From Agapanthus africanus (lineage: Eukaryota; Streptophyta; Magnoliopsida; Asparagales; Amaryllidaceae), in the NCBI GenBank assembly GCA_030015575.1, contig CM057337.1:298988044-299052043 (forward strand): a stretch of DNA of 64,000 bases, in the 5' to 3' direction. Below, in pieces: positions 33,812 through 46,905 of this stretch; the first letter of the stretch is position 1; each line of letters opens with the position of its first letter. The notes under the pieces are model-generated. The model was given only the letters and a program-made list of their open reading frames with translations. It searched no databases and had not been told where the DNA came from. Both the position numbers and the translations under genes were made by a program.

Positions 33812-36043
33812 TGTTGGAGATAGTGCCCTCAGAGTCAATTATTAGGTCACAGGTACGTGATTGCAATGATTGATGGAGGACCTATCCCGGTAGGACAGTC
33901 TTACTCGAGATGATAGTATGCTATCTGGTTTACCTTTATTATCGTGTGCTGTTTTAGGTGACCTGACAAGTTGCTATTACACGTTGATAGAGCCCCGAGG
34001 ATTCTTGCTTGACCACCAGCAGTATGAGGGCGATCATATAAGTGGGAGCTGGGGTCTATAAGCATATCCTTAAATGGTCCCTAGTCGTGTGAGTTTCGAG
34101 ACAGGGCATCGATTCTCCAGAGTAGACTAGTGTATACAGTCGAGACCCCGACGAGGGGCGGTGGCCGGTCTCACAAGCCACTGGTGTCAGTTGGTTCACC
34201 TAAGATGTATACAGGTGCTCATTGGGTTATGAGTACACCGGACAGGACTCGCCGGGAACATGCTAGTTGGTCATATACCAGACGTCAGATGGCAGTTCCC
34301 TGGTGACATGTGTACAGGTTAGTTCATCGACCTGGGAATCGTCATTTGTCTCGTGTGAGTTCCCACTGTACTTTGATTACTACCCTACCACGGCTCAAAG
34401 GAGTCGTGCAAACAGGTTTTAGTTGGGTACAGTCCCGAGCCACATGGAGGCAGTGAGCGTATCTTCAGGGGTTCATCTCTCCCGGTATTGGGGGTGAGGT
34501 CGTGCTGTGTCTAGGAGAGCCATTACACGAAGCCCTCGGCCGAGGCAAGGAGATTTACTGGTAGGTATTCCAGTAGTATCTCAGGGTGTTCTGGGCTACA
34601 CTCCGACACGACTTGTACCGCTTTTGGGGGTCTGACTTTTACCAACCCCCTAGGCCCGCCATGCGATGCTCATAGACGAACGGACCGAACTGTACGGATA
34701 TTGTTACTGACAGGCTCAGTAGGGTTGTCAGGCTGAGTTCGCTCACAGACGTCCCTTTTAGTCAATACCTGGTAGCCCGTTATGTATTGGCTTATACCTC
34801 TAACGTGCTAGTGGTTAAATCCACAACCAAGGTGTTGACGAGTCTTTAGAGTCCCCCACATTCAGTTACTCAGCTTTCGGGCGAAAGGTTGTAGAGGCCG
34901 TATGGAGATATGACAAGGTCCGATCAGATACGTGCGGTATTGCACGGATCCGGATCGGACAGTTTGTACTATAGGCCGTATGGATATATGGCAGGGTTCG
35001 ATCAGATACGTGCGGTATTGCACGGATCAGGATCGAACGGATATTACTAGCCGGTTTTGGTTTAAGCCGGATCCTAGTATAGTACAGTGTAGATTTTGTC
35101 TCATTGTATTTGTATTTCAGTCGAAATACAGATGCGGGTGTGTATGCACAGTATCGGGGTTTTCCTGTAATTTATTACGGGACCAGTTTTCTGGAGTTGC
35201 CAGTTTGCTTTCCGTTTCGGCCGATTTCCATTGTTTCGTTCATTGGCCGAAGATTGGTGGAGGAGGGCTTATTTGCATTGTTGCAAATAAGCATTTGTGG
35301 AGGGGTTCTTTGCTTATTGTTGTATCATGATAGTCTCTCATTGACCTTGACTTCTAGCTTCATGATGGCTTGACTTTGTAAGCATCATGGTTGTTGATGA
35401 TTAGTTGGTAGTGTATTGGTTTTGGGAGTGATCATTGCCTCTCATCATCACTTGCTTTTTCCATGACACTCCACCTTGCATTATTGATTTGATTCAACCC
35501 TCTTGAGTTTGGCTCTCCCTCTCATTCTCATATTGTCTTGGCCGGCCATTCCATTAGGAGGGGGCTGTCCAACATTTTTGGTTGTGGGGTTTTGTTCATT
35601 TCATGTTCCAAAATCCCCAAAGCTCCTCCATATATTTCTTGTATCATCCCTCCACTAAAATAGCACCTCCATGAACCCCAAATGAGACTTGTACACTACA
35701 TATTCTACAGCGAATCTTGGGCACGTCGAGTAGCCGGCTTCGTGCCCGAGTTGCCTCGGCATTGAGGTGGGAGCCCGTAAAAGAAGTAGGCGATGTGGTG
35801 CACTTCCGGCGACAAGGAGGAGACGGGACATTGCGCAGGAGATCGGGACGATGACGAGAAGACCGGAGGACTTGGATCGTCGGTATATCTCTATTCCCTT
35901 TCTTGTAGATAGCTAGGACTAATTAATGGTTCGATCCGGGTTTTAGTGCGCGGCGGTTTGCCAGTTCAGTAAAAATTAAAGTTTATCACCGCTTCCGCAT
36001 TTGGCCATCGGATTGACGGCCGGGGCGCCGCCGTGCACTTACA
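33812..36043 (+). mobile_element. B3 5' LTR
   Basis: From TGTTGGAGATAGTGCCCTCA to CCGTGCACTTACA. It includes the 78-bp tandem duplication (34895-35050) and the hairpin TGTATTTC/GAAATACA (35111-35130). Long open frames inside it recur in every B-type LTR and are not genes. Confidence 0.93.
34895..35050 (+). repeat. 78-bp tandem duplication in the B3 LTR
   Basis: Units start at 34895 and 34973 (AGGCCGTATGG..). Each holds CGTGCGGTATTGCACG, a CGTGC/GCACG hairpin. The same pair is at 53103-53258 and, inverted, in both B4 LTRs (37679-37834, 45666-45821). B1, B2, A and E2 have one copy. Confidence 0.9.
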
Positions 36044-36044
36044 G

Positions 36045-36057
36045 TGGTATCAGAGCC
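36045..36057 (+). other. Primer-binding site of B3
   Basis: TGGTATCAGAGCC, one base after the LTR. Confidence 0.92.
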
Positions 36058-36257
36058 TCGCCATTAACTTAGTCTAGCTTGGTTTAATGTGTTTTGCATT
36101 TCCGATCGACCAAAATTCCAAAATCTACATTTTTGCTTGCATCAGTTTTCTGTTGAAATTTTTTTGGTCTCGAAAAATTTTTCAGGTTGTAAAATAGTGA
36201 TGCACTGGATGTTATAAGCATACTGTAGAAATTCGACACAGTAACTCGACCAACAGA

Positions 36258-36304
36258 GCGCGGAACCGCGGCAACACCCCCCCTTGGGCCGCGCTTCCAC
36301 CGCC
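36258..36304 (+). other. Paired GC-rich palindromes, B3
   Basis: GCGCGGAACCGCGGC (36258-36272) and GGCCGCGCTTCCACCGCC (36287-36304) repeat the two-unit inverted layout with some mismatches. Confidence 0.7.
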
Positions 36305-36494
36305 GAACAGTGTCCTTGCTGTGTCAAATTTCTTCAGTAGCTTTCTGGGCTTAAAATATGGGTTTTGGAATATTAATATTGGGCCCAGAATTTCCTGATC
36401 TGCTGCAGTAATGTTTTGGGGCCCACTTGTTAAAATTTGATTGATCGGATATTTTAAACACATTATTTCACAGTATTTACATTATATCTGCGAC

Positions 36495-36572
36495 CGTGAA
36501 TGTCACTCGATCGGTAAATCCGGTCTAACTGCTATAGCCCGGTTAGACGGATTTGCGAACGTGACTTTCACG
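36495..36572 (+). other. GCTATA-loop stem, B3 copy
   Basis: CGTGAATGTCAC (36495-36506) pairs with GTGACTTTCACG (36561-36572) at 11 of 12. Inside, AAATCCGGTCTAAC (36516-36529) pairs with GTTAGACGGATTT (36542-36554) with one bulge. The loop is TGCTATAGCCCG. Confidence 0.7.
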
Positions 36573-36661
36573 TTGATGTTCTGTTTTTGCTGTGATGTTG
36601 CGGATCGGTCGTGGGGGATAGCCTGGATGCAATGCTAGTACAGTTGTGGTTGTATTATGTA

Positions 36662-36666
36662 CATTT
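36662..36666. repeat. Target-site duplication CATTT, left copy (B4)
   Basis: Repeated at 46906-46910. Confidence 0.92.
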
Positions 36667-38921
36667 TGTAAGTGCACGGCGGCGCCCCGGCCGTCAATCC
36701 GACGGCCAAACGCGGAAACGGTGATAAACATAAATTTTTGCGGACTTGGCAAAACGGCACCACCGCGCACTAAAACCGGATCGTGCCATTAAACTAGTCT
36801 AAGCTATCTAGAGAAGGGGTTAGAGAAGTATACCATACGATCCGAGTCCTCCGGTCTTCATCTCCACTCCGATCTCCTCGCGGGATCTCCGTCCATCTCC
36901 TCCTCGTCGGAAAGGGCACCACGAAGCCGGGTACTTTTACGGGCTCCCACCTCAATACCGAGGCAACTCGGGCACGAAGCCGGCTACTCGACGTGCCCAA
37001 GGTTCGCTGTAGAATATGTAGTCCTCAAGTCTCACTTTGGGGTTCATGGAGATGCCATTTTAGGTGGAGGGATGATACAAGAACAATGTGGAGGAACTTG
37101 GGGATTTTTCTAACATCAAGAGAGCAAAAATCCCCACTACAAAAATGGGCAACCCCTCCTCCAAGCTTGGCCGGCCATAACTAGAGGAGGAGGAGAGAAT
37201 GAGAATGAGAGAGTCAAAAATGTGTAACCAAAGAGGGAGCCATTCTCATCTAATCCCAAAGAGAGAGAGAGAGGAAAGCTATCATGCAAAAGGGAATGAT
37301 CACAAGGCAATGCCAACACTCCACACAACCATCATCAACAACCATGATGCTAACAAAGTCAAGCCATCATGAAGAAATCAAGTCAAAGGATGGTGCTATC
37401 ATGATACAACAATAAGCAAATACCCCCTCTACAAATACTTATTTGCAACAATGCAAATAAGCCCTCCTCCACCAATCTTCGGCCAATGAACGGAACAAAG
37501 GAAATTGGCCGAAACGGAAAGCAAACTGGCAACTCCAGAAAACTGGTCCCGTAATAAATTACGGGAAAACCCCGATACTGTGCATACACACCCGCATCTG
37601 TATTTCGACCGAAATACAAATGCAATGAGACAAACTCTACACTGTACTATACTAGGATCCGGCTTATACCAAAGCCGGCCAGTAATATCCGTTCGATCCT
37701 GATCCGTGCAATACCGCACGTATCTGATCGAACCCTGCCATATAACCATACGGCCTATAGTACAGACTGTCCGATCCTGATCCGTGCAATACCGCACGTA
37801 TCTGATCCGACCTTGCCATATCTCCATACGGCCTCTACAACCTTTCGCCCGAAAGCTGAGTAACTGAATGTGGGGGACTCTAAAGACTCGTCAACACCTC
37901 GGTTGTGGATTTAACCACTAGCACGTCAGAGGTATAAGCCAATACGTAACGGGCTACCAAGTATTGACTAAAAGGGACGTCTGTGAGTGAACTCAGCCTG
38001 ACAACCCTACTGAGCCTGTCAGTGACAATATCCGTGCAGTCCGGTCCCGTTCGTCTATGAGCATCGCATGGCGGGCCTAGGGGGTTGGTAAAAGTCAGAC
38101 CCCCAAAAGCGGTACAAGTCGTGTCGGAGTGTAGCCCAGAACACCCTGAGATACTACTGGAATACCTACCAGTAAATCTCCTTGCCTTGGCCAAGGACTT
38201 TGTGTAATGGCTCTCCTAGACACAGCACGACCTCACCCCCAATACCGGGAGAGACGAACCCCTGAAGATACGCTCACTGCCTCCATGTGGCTCGGGACTG
38301 TACCCAACTAAAACCTGTTTGCACGACTCCTTTGAGCCGTGGTAGGGTAGTAATCAAAGTACAGTGGGAACTCACACGAGACAAATGACGATCCCCAGGT
38401 CGATGAACTAACCTGCACACATGTCACCAGGGAACTGCCATCTGACGTCTGGTATATGACCAACTAGCATGTTCCCGGCGAGTCCTGTCCGGTGTACTCA
38501 TAACCCAATGAGCACCTGTATACATCTTAGGTGATCCAACTGACACCAGTGGCTTGTGAGACCGGCCACCGCCCCTCGTCGGGGTCTCGACTGTATACAC
38601 TAGTCTACTATGGAGAATCGATGCCCTGTCTCGAAACTCTCACGACTAGGGGACCTTTTAAGGATATGCTTATAGACCCCCAGCTCCCACTTATATGATC
38701 GCCCTCATACTGCTGGTGGTCAAGCAAGAATCCTAGGGGCTCTATCAACGTGTAATAGCGACGTGTCAGGTCACTTAAAACAGTACACGATGATAAAGGT
38801 AAACCAGATAGCATACTATCATCTCGAGTAAGACTGTCCTAACCGGGATAGGTCCTCCCTCAATCATTACAATCACGTACCTGTGACCTAATAATTGACT
38901 CTGAGGGCACTATCTCCAACA
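36667..38921 (-). mobile_element. B4 3' LTR
   Basis: On the minus strand it starts TGTTGGAGATAGTGCC (ending at 38921) and ends ACTTACA (from 36667). It contains the 78-bp tandem duplication (37679-37834) and the hairpin TGTATTTC/GAAATACA (37599-37618). Confidence 0.93.
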
Positions 38922-38933
38922 ATCTCCCACTTG
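38922..38933 (-). other. Polypurine tract of B4
   Basis: Reads CAAGTGGGAGAT on the minus strand, next to the 3' LTR. Confidence 0.85.
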
Positions 38934-41900
38934 CACTCAAGGCTAATTATTGCGATGTCGCATACTCACAGCCCGTGTGATACCGAACATCCAACTCCTC
39001 TACTAGTCAGTCTCACAAAGCTCGTTTGCGGAACTATTGCGTTCGAGGAATAGCCTCAGTGAGTGGATCCGCTTAGTTGTTACTTTCTATGTCTCTCTAT
39101 ATCTCAAGTTCGCGGAGAAACCCATCTCCCGAAATGAGCAATACCTGTCTCAGAATATGTCTGGATGTCTGATGGGACCTAGCTCATAAATGAACTCCAA
39201 ATCCAAACTTCTTAGACTGTATCGTCAACTGAACTTAATCAGTATCCTGCGCGCCATGCCTCCCTCAGTATTGCCTTGGACCACCTGTCCAAAATACTGC
39301 CCCTCATCAGAAGGAAAACTATAACTCTGACAACCTCCTTGTCGTCCATGTCACCTTGGAAGCCTGGAATGATAACTGTCTCCTGAATGAGGCTGTCGTT
39401 ATCATATCCCTAGAACATCCACTTATGTTCTAAAACTGCTTCCGACTGTTTCTCCAGGATTGGATTAATGTCAACTTATTGCATCTAGTGCAAGAACAAC
39501 ATCTGGTGTGGTACTTGACATCTCACGATTGACTCAATTACCTGAGCAAGTGAGCTGCCAATCATGCCCGTCCCTCTCCCCTTTAGTCTGTAAGACACCT
39601 TTGGAGAGGGTGACTCCATTACCTGCAGGTACACTACCGTGCCAGGAGTCGTCCATCCTAAATACTCTTAGAATGCTGTCAAGTACCCTGATTGGGAAAC
39701 CACCCAAATCTAGATCTAAGACCATAGATCTAGTAACCAGTATGTCTGATATAAAATCCATTTCCATTGTGGAGAAACCACTGTGTGACGACCAAAGTAT
39801 AACCGATCGTAGTGTAGGAGTTTCTTTTCCTACTCTGTGTATATCATCCAAATACCAGGATATCACACCCTACTACCTTCTCAACAGATCCATCCCCTAT
39901 TCTGATGAAGTCAAACCCATGACTGTCACGTCAGAAATAGATGATCTATCTCCGCTACATCTGCTTTAGTCTATAAATAGACATAAGCTACCTGTCCACC
40001 AATGCTTCCGCTGCTCCCACTGACTACGACAACCCTCTGGCAGAGTCATATACACGTGCACTTCCAAAACTAGTTTAGAACGACGCTATACTCATCCTCC
40101 CGCCGGGTCTCGCAGCCTGGAACAACAGCAATGGTAATTGTGGGTAAATAAGAACTTCCCTGTCACTGTCCTTGAGGCTACCGGAGTACCTCTCGGGTGC
40201 CTGAAGTTACCCACCTTATCTGCGGAGTGGCCAATGGAATGTCAATCCAGATTGAATCTTTAGGTTCCTTATCAAATCTTCAGTAATCGTTTGTGGTTCT
40301 GGAATCACTTCCAGTTCTACCATACTCCCACTACTGTTTTCTGAAAAAATCCATTTTTAATAAAACTGTGGCGAGTCTAGAACAATATCGCTATTGTTCA
40401 TCCAGATGGTAGAAAGTCAACCCTCGTCATAGCCTGGGTCAACCCACAAACAGCCATTACAGAAACGTGCCTTGAGTTGTCCAGTGTCTGGTTTTAATCA
40501 TAAACCGGACAACTCCCCGTACCTTAACAATGTTAAGATATGAACTGTTCTATATCCAATATAGAAACAGATGCACTGATTTAATTGAACCAGATTCAAA
40601 TCATGCAGCTGTCCCCAGCGCATGTCAACTAAATGGAAGGAGGCCGATCAGCGTTACTCAACTTAGGAATACTTCCAATTATGAGTAACCTGAAAGAGAA
40701 GCAAGATCTCTTAATCACTACTATCAACTGAATACCATATACAAGTATCTACATCTTCGATCACTTTGAAGAATCCCGATACTTGCTACACCTGGTTCTC
40801 TACTCTATTCAAATACCTATAACTTCTCAAAATTCGGACCCTGTGTTTCCACGAAACACTTGTCTAAAAACTAGAGAAGTCATAAGTAAACCGAATATAG
40901 TACGAGGACCAACCCCTCTGTCCTAATGGACACTGGACAACATACAATACTCTGTATAAGTCCCTTGAGTCTGATAACTCATTCACTGTGTGTCGTAGGT
41001 TGAAAACTGTACTTATGGTTAAGAAGAATTACACCGCTGTTTAATGCTCCTTACCTAACCATCCACTGATATAGGTAAATGTCGTAGACATAATTTCAGA
41101 AAGGTATATCTCACTCTATGAAAATAGACGTACAGATATATCAATTTGAAATTGGTGCATAACAGTGGATATTCAAAACCAAATATTTGCCGACCGGCAA
41201 ACAGCCCAGGTGATTTCCTCAAATATCACCGATTACAACGAATCCCGATATAATGAGGATAATCACCCAATTCCCAACAACTTACTCCCACTCATCATCT
41301 GTAAAACCATACAGATGTGAGAATCGTACCTGGTAAATACATACCCTGGAGTAAGTATCTAATTGGGAAATCAGTTTTCCTTTAACAGTACACAGTGAAA
41401 CTGAAACATTGAAATGCTTCGATGGGATATCCCGGTATTCCTAGTAATGCCTCTTCCAGAATCACGACTGTAACCGTATAGTTCTTTGCCACCTCTCCAA
41501 ATCCCTTCATATGTCTTTAGTCATTACCTTCTGCACACCCCTTTAGGCCAAATGGTTTTCTTCCTTCCCTACCGTTCGGCACCAGCCTATGGTTTGGAAG
41601 AAGACTATCCAATAAGCATAATGGGTGTACTGTCCCAATCCTAGGAACACTCGCAATGAGAGAGGGTGAAGATAAAAGACAACCGAATAAACCTTATTCC
41701 TATTTCTCCTGAACCAGAATCCATCCCCGAACTGGAACAAGTTCCATTCGAGTTCGTATATAACCATACGATGGAGTATCCAAATAAACTGTGGATCTTC
41801 GTATTGATACGGAGTGTCCTGGAGAAATACAAAGGTGATGTGGGAGTGGTAATGAAATATTTGGTTTGGTCGTGAATATCTGTTGTAATTTACTTTGCCC

Positions 41901-42352
41901 TCTTACTAATCCCTTGCTTTGTCTGAACTTAATACCTTCTGTACACCATCGTTAGGCTAATTGGTTTTCTTCATTCCCTACCGGTCGGCACCAGCCTAAG
42001 GTTTGGAAGAAGACAATCCAATTTGCGTAATAGGTGTACTACCCCTAAACCAAGGAGTACTCGTAACCTGAGAGATGGTAAAAGGAAAAGACAACTGAAT
42101 AATCCTATCCGTTTTCTCCAGAACCGGAAACCATCCTCGAATAAATTCTTTCGAGTTCGTATCTAACCATACGATGGTTTTGTCCAATGGATGTGGACGT
42201 TCGTAGTAAAACGGGGTGTCCTGGAGAAAAGGGTAAAAGTAGGAGTGGCAATGAGGTCTGCAACTCTGACAATCCAAAAGCCGGTGTTAAAGAAGGTTCG
42301 GTCAACTTGGTCACTGAGTCAAAGTCTTAGGGTCGGGTCAATGGTCGCTGCC
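38934..42352 (-). pseudogene. B4 gag-pol relic
   Basis: It aligns by eye to the B3 relic (48598-52007) along its length at roughly 90-95%, with the same breaks. The clearest remaining coding trace is the RT active site as WYLDDI in the minus-strand frame at 39534-39866, where the canonical motif is YVDD. The former gag start lacks its ATG, and the 404-bp duplication is present (41763 and 42166 mark equivalent points). Open frames on the plus strand here (for example 39508-39969) are antisense shadows. It cannot make a working enzyme. Confidence 0.8.
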
Positions 42353-42647
42353 AAAGAGAGAGAGAAAAGAAACACTCAGCGTGCACTCTAACCTAGATCA
42401 GAATGGTTACCAATTTATCTAATCTGGAATCCTCCCACTGTACCTCAAATTCTCCTCCAAACCTGAAAGAAGAATTAGTCGGGGTCACCCGAGGAGTATA
42501 CTAACTCATCAGTGGGAATCAGGATCCAACTCTCATCGCATGATAACGTGACGGAATCCGCTCACGGTATCACACTCCAGAAGGTATGCGCATATCTGGC
42601 AAGTTTCAGTACTTTTGAAACTCCCGATGTGATTTCTGCCCCATGCT

Positions 42648-42859
42648 CTTATGACCTTGGCGTGAGGTCAAAATATCATAAGTCACATGTCAAGTTCTAC
42701 CCGTCATTATCCAGGTTAATTTGAATCCACCCGTACATACCCTTGACGTAGGCCAAAATAGTAGTACGACTGTCCCAAACCAACGCATCTATCTATGCAA
42801 CAGATAAATACCCGGCAGCTACCAAACACTATGCCTTGGCGTGAGGTCAAAATACATAG
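42648..42859 (-). other. Three-hairpin leader array, B4 copy
   Basis: H3 is 42648-42682 (CTTATGA/TCATAAG), H2 is 42733-42767 (GTAC/GTAC), H1 is 42829-42859 (CTATG/CATAG). The stems are kept, but the bulge reads TATTTTGA or TATTTTGG instead of TTTGTTGG. Confidence 0.7.
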
Positions 42860-42949
42860 CTTGAATACTACCGAATATTTAACTGAAATGATGGAGGGCT
42901 ACGAATGGTTTCTGGCGAAAACCTTTAACGTAATGAACTTGATATCGTT

Positions 42950-43220
42950 GAAGGAACGGATAGCTTTTTGAAAATATAGTGACGAAAACTGTTGCTAAAG
43001 AGGTCACTCCCGGTGAAGGGATCTCGGCTCTTTCCCCGTAGAATGGGGTGCAGGATATTCCAACTGAATACCACGGTGCAAAGCAAAAGTAATCGGCTAT
43101 AGTGAAGTTAATGCCCTGACGCAAACTTATTGTCCAAGGGGTCACTCCCGGTGAAGGGATCTCGGCCCTTGCCTCGTCGACTGAGGAGCAGGATATTCTA
43201 AATGAATACCGCGATGCAAA
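42950..43220 (-). repeat. Two ~138-bp leader repeats, B4
   Basis: GTCACTCCCGGTGAAGGGAT recurs at 43003 and 43141, with matching flanks that include the 'gcaaaa' and 'atattc' segments. Confidence 0.8.
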
Positions 43221-44392
43221 ACAAAAGTGAACGTCCTTGCAATAACAGCTTTTTGAAAAAGTGTTCCAACAACATCAGATTAGGTTTGTTTTAACTTGCA
43301 CTGATCCGAATCAATGCAGTCCCATCAATTGATCACACCAAAAAGAACGAAAATATACTGATGTACGTATATGCCATCCGCATTCGCCACTGGGTCCCGT
43401 CATTACCCGTTAGGTTAGCTTACTAACGACAGAGCGGGGACTGGACTAGCGCGGATGCAAAACATATACAACATCTAATAATATATATACCAATATATTA
43501 TATTCGCTCAAGGCGTGAATAAAATGCAACATCACAGAAAATGAACAGCATCACAGAAACAATACAGATATATGGGATCCCCGGGTTTCACAGAGCCGCT
43601 GAAACCCGACGTTCCCCTGGTCGTGTGGATAGCCTGTGCAATGAAATCCTAGACCCCTACGGGCGCGGCAAGTCACCCGCCAAAACCTGAAGCGAGGCAG
43701 CCCCCTTCAGCGCCGTGAATGGACCACCCAGCACTTCACGGAATCCGGTAACTTGGGCACCCCTCCTGGGTCAAACCTATACCCCCTACGAGTGCGGCGA
43801 ATAGCCCGCCAATCCCAGAGTGAAGCCCCCTCCGTCTCAATGCCATGAGATGCGGGCTTGTTGCCCTCTAGAACCCGGCTATCCGTGCACCCCTCCGCGG
43901 GGTATCCTAGTACAGAAAGTAAAATATACATACACCGGGTACATCGACCGCAACCAGGCCGTGCCCCAAAATAATAATACAAACAGGCAGTGACGGCAGT
44001 CCACATGTCGGACGCTCGCCCCGCAATATCAAATGTACATAATACAACAGAACTGTACTAGCATTGCATCCAGGCTATCCCCCACGACCGATCCGCAACA
44101 ACACAGCAAATACATAGAACATCAACCTGAAAGTCACGTTCGCAAACCCGTCTAACCGGGCTATAGCAGTTAGACAGGATTTACCGATCGAGTGACATTC
44201 ACGGTCGCAGATATAATGTAAATACTGTGAAAATTGTGTTTAAGATTTTCCGATTGACCAAAAATTAACAAGTGGGCCCCAAACTAATACTGTAGCACTC
44301 ACAGAAATAATTGGCCCAATTTTAATATTCCAAAACCCCTGAAATAAACCCAGAAGGCATCTGTAAAAATTTGGTGATGTGACGTGCACAGT

Positions 44393-44441
44393 GCGCCGCG
44401 GAAGGGCGGCATGTATGGGGTTTACGCGGCGGTTCCGCGCT
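44393..44441 (-). other. Paired GC-rich palindromes, B4
   Basis: GCGCCGCGGAAGGGCGGC (44393-44410) and GCGGCGGTTCCGCGCTC (44425-44441) form the same two-unit inverted layout. Confidence 0.7.
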
Positions 44442-44639
44442 CACACTGTAGCTTTACATCGTCGAATTTTTACAGAACTCTTATATTTTTTGGCAGATCA
44501 CTTTTCTGTCACCTGAAAAATTTTTGGACACCAAAAAATCTTAACAGAAAACTGATGTGAACATAAATTGGGTTTTCGGAATTTTGGTCGATCGGAACTG
44601 AAAAACACATCAAACGAAGCTAGACGAAGTTAATGGCGA

Positions 44640-44652
44640 GGCTCTGATACCA
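44640..44652 (-). other. Primer-binding site of B4
   Basis: GGCTCTGATACCA on the plus strand, i.e. TGGTATCAGAGCC on the element strand, one base from the LTR. Confidence 0.93.
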
Positions 44653-44653
44653 C

Positions 44654-46905
44654 TGTAAGTGCACGGCGGCGCCCCGGCCGTCAATCCGACGGCCAAACGC
44701 GGAAACGGTGATAAACATAAATTTTTGCGGACTTGGCAAAACGGCACCACCGCGCACTAAAACCGGATCGTGCCATTAAACTAGTCTAAGCTATCTAGAG
44801 AAGGGGTTAGAGAAGTATACCATACGATCCGAGTCCTCCGGTCTTCATCTCCACTCCGATCTCCTCGCGGGATCTCCGTCCATCTCCTCCTCGTCGGAAA
44901 GGGCACCACGAAGCCGGGTACTTTTACGGGCTCCCACCTCAATACCGAGGCAACTCGGGCACGAAGCCGGCTACTCGACGTGCCCAAGGTTCGCTGTAGA
45001 ATATGTAGTCCTCAAGTCTCACTTTGGGGTTCATGGAGATGCCATTTTAGGTGGAGGGATGATACAAGAACAATGTGGAGGAACTTGGGGATTTTTCTAA
45101 CATCAAGAGAGCAAAAATCCCCACTACAAAAATGGGCAACCCCTCCTCCAAGCTTGGCCGGCCATAACTAGAGGAGGAGGAGAGAATGAGAATGAGAGAG
45201 TCAAAAATGTGTAACCAAAGAGGGAGCCATTCTCATCTAATCCCAAAGAGAGAGAGAGAGGAAAGCTATCATGCAAAAGGGAATGATCACAAGGCAATGC
45301 CAACACTCCACACAACCATCATCAACAACCATGATGCTAACAAAGTCAAGCCATCATGAAGAAATCAAGTCAAAGGATGGTGCTATCATGATACAACAAT
45401 AAGCAAATACCCCCTCTACAAATACTTATTTGCAACAATGCAAATAAGCCCTCCTCCACCAATCTTCGGCCAATGAACGGAACAAAGGAAATTGGCCGAA
45501 ACGGAAAGCAAACTGGCAACTCCAGAAAACTGGTCCCGTAATAAATTACGGGAAAACCCCGATACTGTGCATACACACCCGCATCTGTATTTCGACCGAA
45601 ATACAAATGCAATGAGACAAACTCTACACTGTACTATACTAGGATCCGGCTTATACCAAAGCCGGCCAGTAATATCCGTTCGATCCTGATCCGTGCAATA
45701 CCGCACGTATCTGATCGAACCCTGCCATATAACCATACGGCCTATAGTACAGACTGTCCGATCCTGATCCGTGCAATACCACACGTATCTGATCCGACCT
45801 TGCCATATCTCCATACGGCCTCTACAACCTTTCGCCCGAAAGCTGAGTAACTGAATGTGGGGGACTCTAAAGACTCGTCAACACCTCGGTTGTGGATTTA
45901 ACCACTAGCACGTCAGAGGTATAAGCCAATACGTAACGGGCTACCAAGTATTGACTAAAAGGGACGTCTGTGAGTGAACTCAGCCTGACAACCCTACTGA
46001 GCCTGTCAGTGACAATATCCGTGCAGTCCGGTCCGTTCGTCTATGAGCATCGCATGGCGGGCCTAGGGGGTTGGTAAAAGTCAGACCCCCTAAAGCGGTA
46101 CAAGTCGTGTCGGAGTGTAGCCCAGAACACCCTGAGATACTACTGGAATACCTACCAGTAAATCTCCTTGCCTTGGCCAAGGACTTTGTGTAATGGCTCT
46201 CCTAGACACAGCACGACCTCACCCCCAATACCGGGAGAGACGAACCCCTGAAGATACGCTCACTGCCTCCATGTGGCTCGGGACTGTACCCAACTAAAAC
46301 CTGTTTGCACGACTCCTTTGAGCCGTGGTAGGGTAGTAATCAAAGTACAGTGGGAACTCACATGAGACAAATGACGATCCCCAGGTCGATGAACTAACCT
46401 GCACACATGTCACCAGGGAACTGCCATCTGACGTCTGGTATATGACCAACTAGCATGTTCCCGGCGAGTCCTGTCCGGTGTACTCATAACCCAATGAGCA
46501 CCTGTATACATCTTAGGTGATCCAACTGACACCAGTGGCTTGTGAGACCGGCCACCGCCCCTCGTCGGGGTCTCGACTGTATACACTAGTCTACTATGGA
46601 GAATCGATGCCCTGTCTCGAAACTCTCACGACTAGGGACCTTTTAAGGATATGCTTATAGACCCCCAGCTCCCACTTATATGATCGCCCTCATACTGCTG
46701 GTGGTCAAGCAAGAATCCTAGGGACTCTATCAACGTGTAATAGCGACGTGTCAGGTCACTTAAAACAGTACACGATGATAAAGGTAAACCAGATAGCATA
46801 CTATCATCTCGAGTAAGACTGTCCTACCGGGATAGGTCCTCCCTCAATCATTACAATCACGTACCTGTGACCTAATAATTGACTCTGAGGGCACTATCTC
46901 CAACA
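44654..46905 (-). mobile_element. B4 5' LTR
   Basis: 2252 bp, nearly identical to 36667-38921. The differences I saw are single bases or single-base indels, for example near 45781, 46033, 46089, 46362, 46634 and 46826. The 78-bp duplication is at 45666-45821. Confidence 0.94.

Larger units (their letters stand above)
36058..36661 (+). other. B3 leader, first part
   Basis: Non-coding leader interrupted by B4. It carries the paired GC palindromes (36258-36304) and the GCTATA-loop stem. It resumes at 46911. Confidence 0.82.
42353..44639 (-). other. B4 leader
   Basis: About 2.3 kb, non-coding. In transcript order: paired GC palindromes (44441-44393), GCTATA-loop stem (44201-44128), long stems (second copy: AAGTCACC 43670-43677 with GGTAACTT 43747-43754), CGTTAG hairpin (43408-43428), two 138-bp repeats, and the three-hairpin array. 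Confidence 0.8.
36667..46905 (-). mobile_element. Element B4: young non-autonomous copia, minus strand
   Basis: 10,239 bp. The LTRs at 36667-38921 and 44654-46905 differ at about eight positions by my count, so they are about 99.6% identical. This is the youngest insertion in the window. It has CATTT duplications, an intact primer-binding site and a polypurine tract. The interior is a close relative of B3 with the same decayed gag-pol. It lies in the B3 leader, three levels deep (G, B2, B3, B4). Confidence 0.95.

Noticed and set aside
39508..39969. 153-codon plus-strand open frame inside B4
   Set aside because: It is antisense to the decayed RT of B4; the minus-strand reading shows the YLDD remnant.
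36794..45315. Identical open frames in two places (36794-37328 and 44781-45315), looking like duplicated genes
   Set aside because: They lie at the same positions in the two LTRs of B4. Their identity follows from being one element, and no domain is recognisable.
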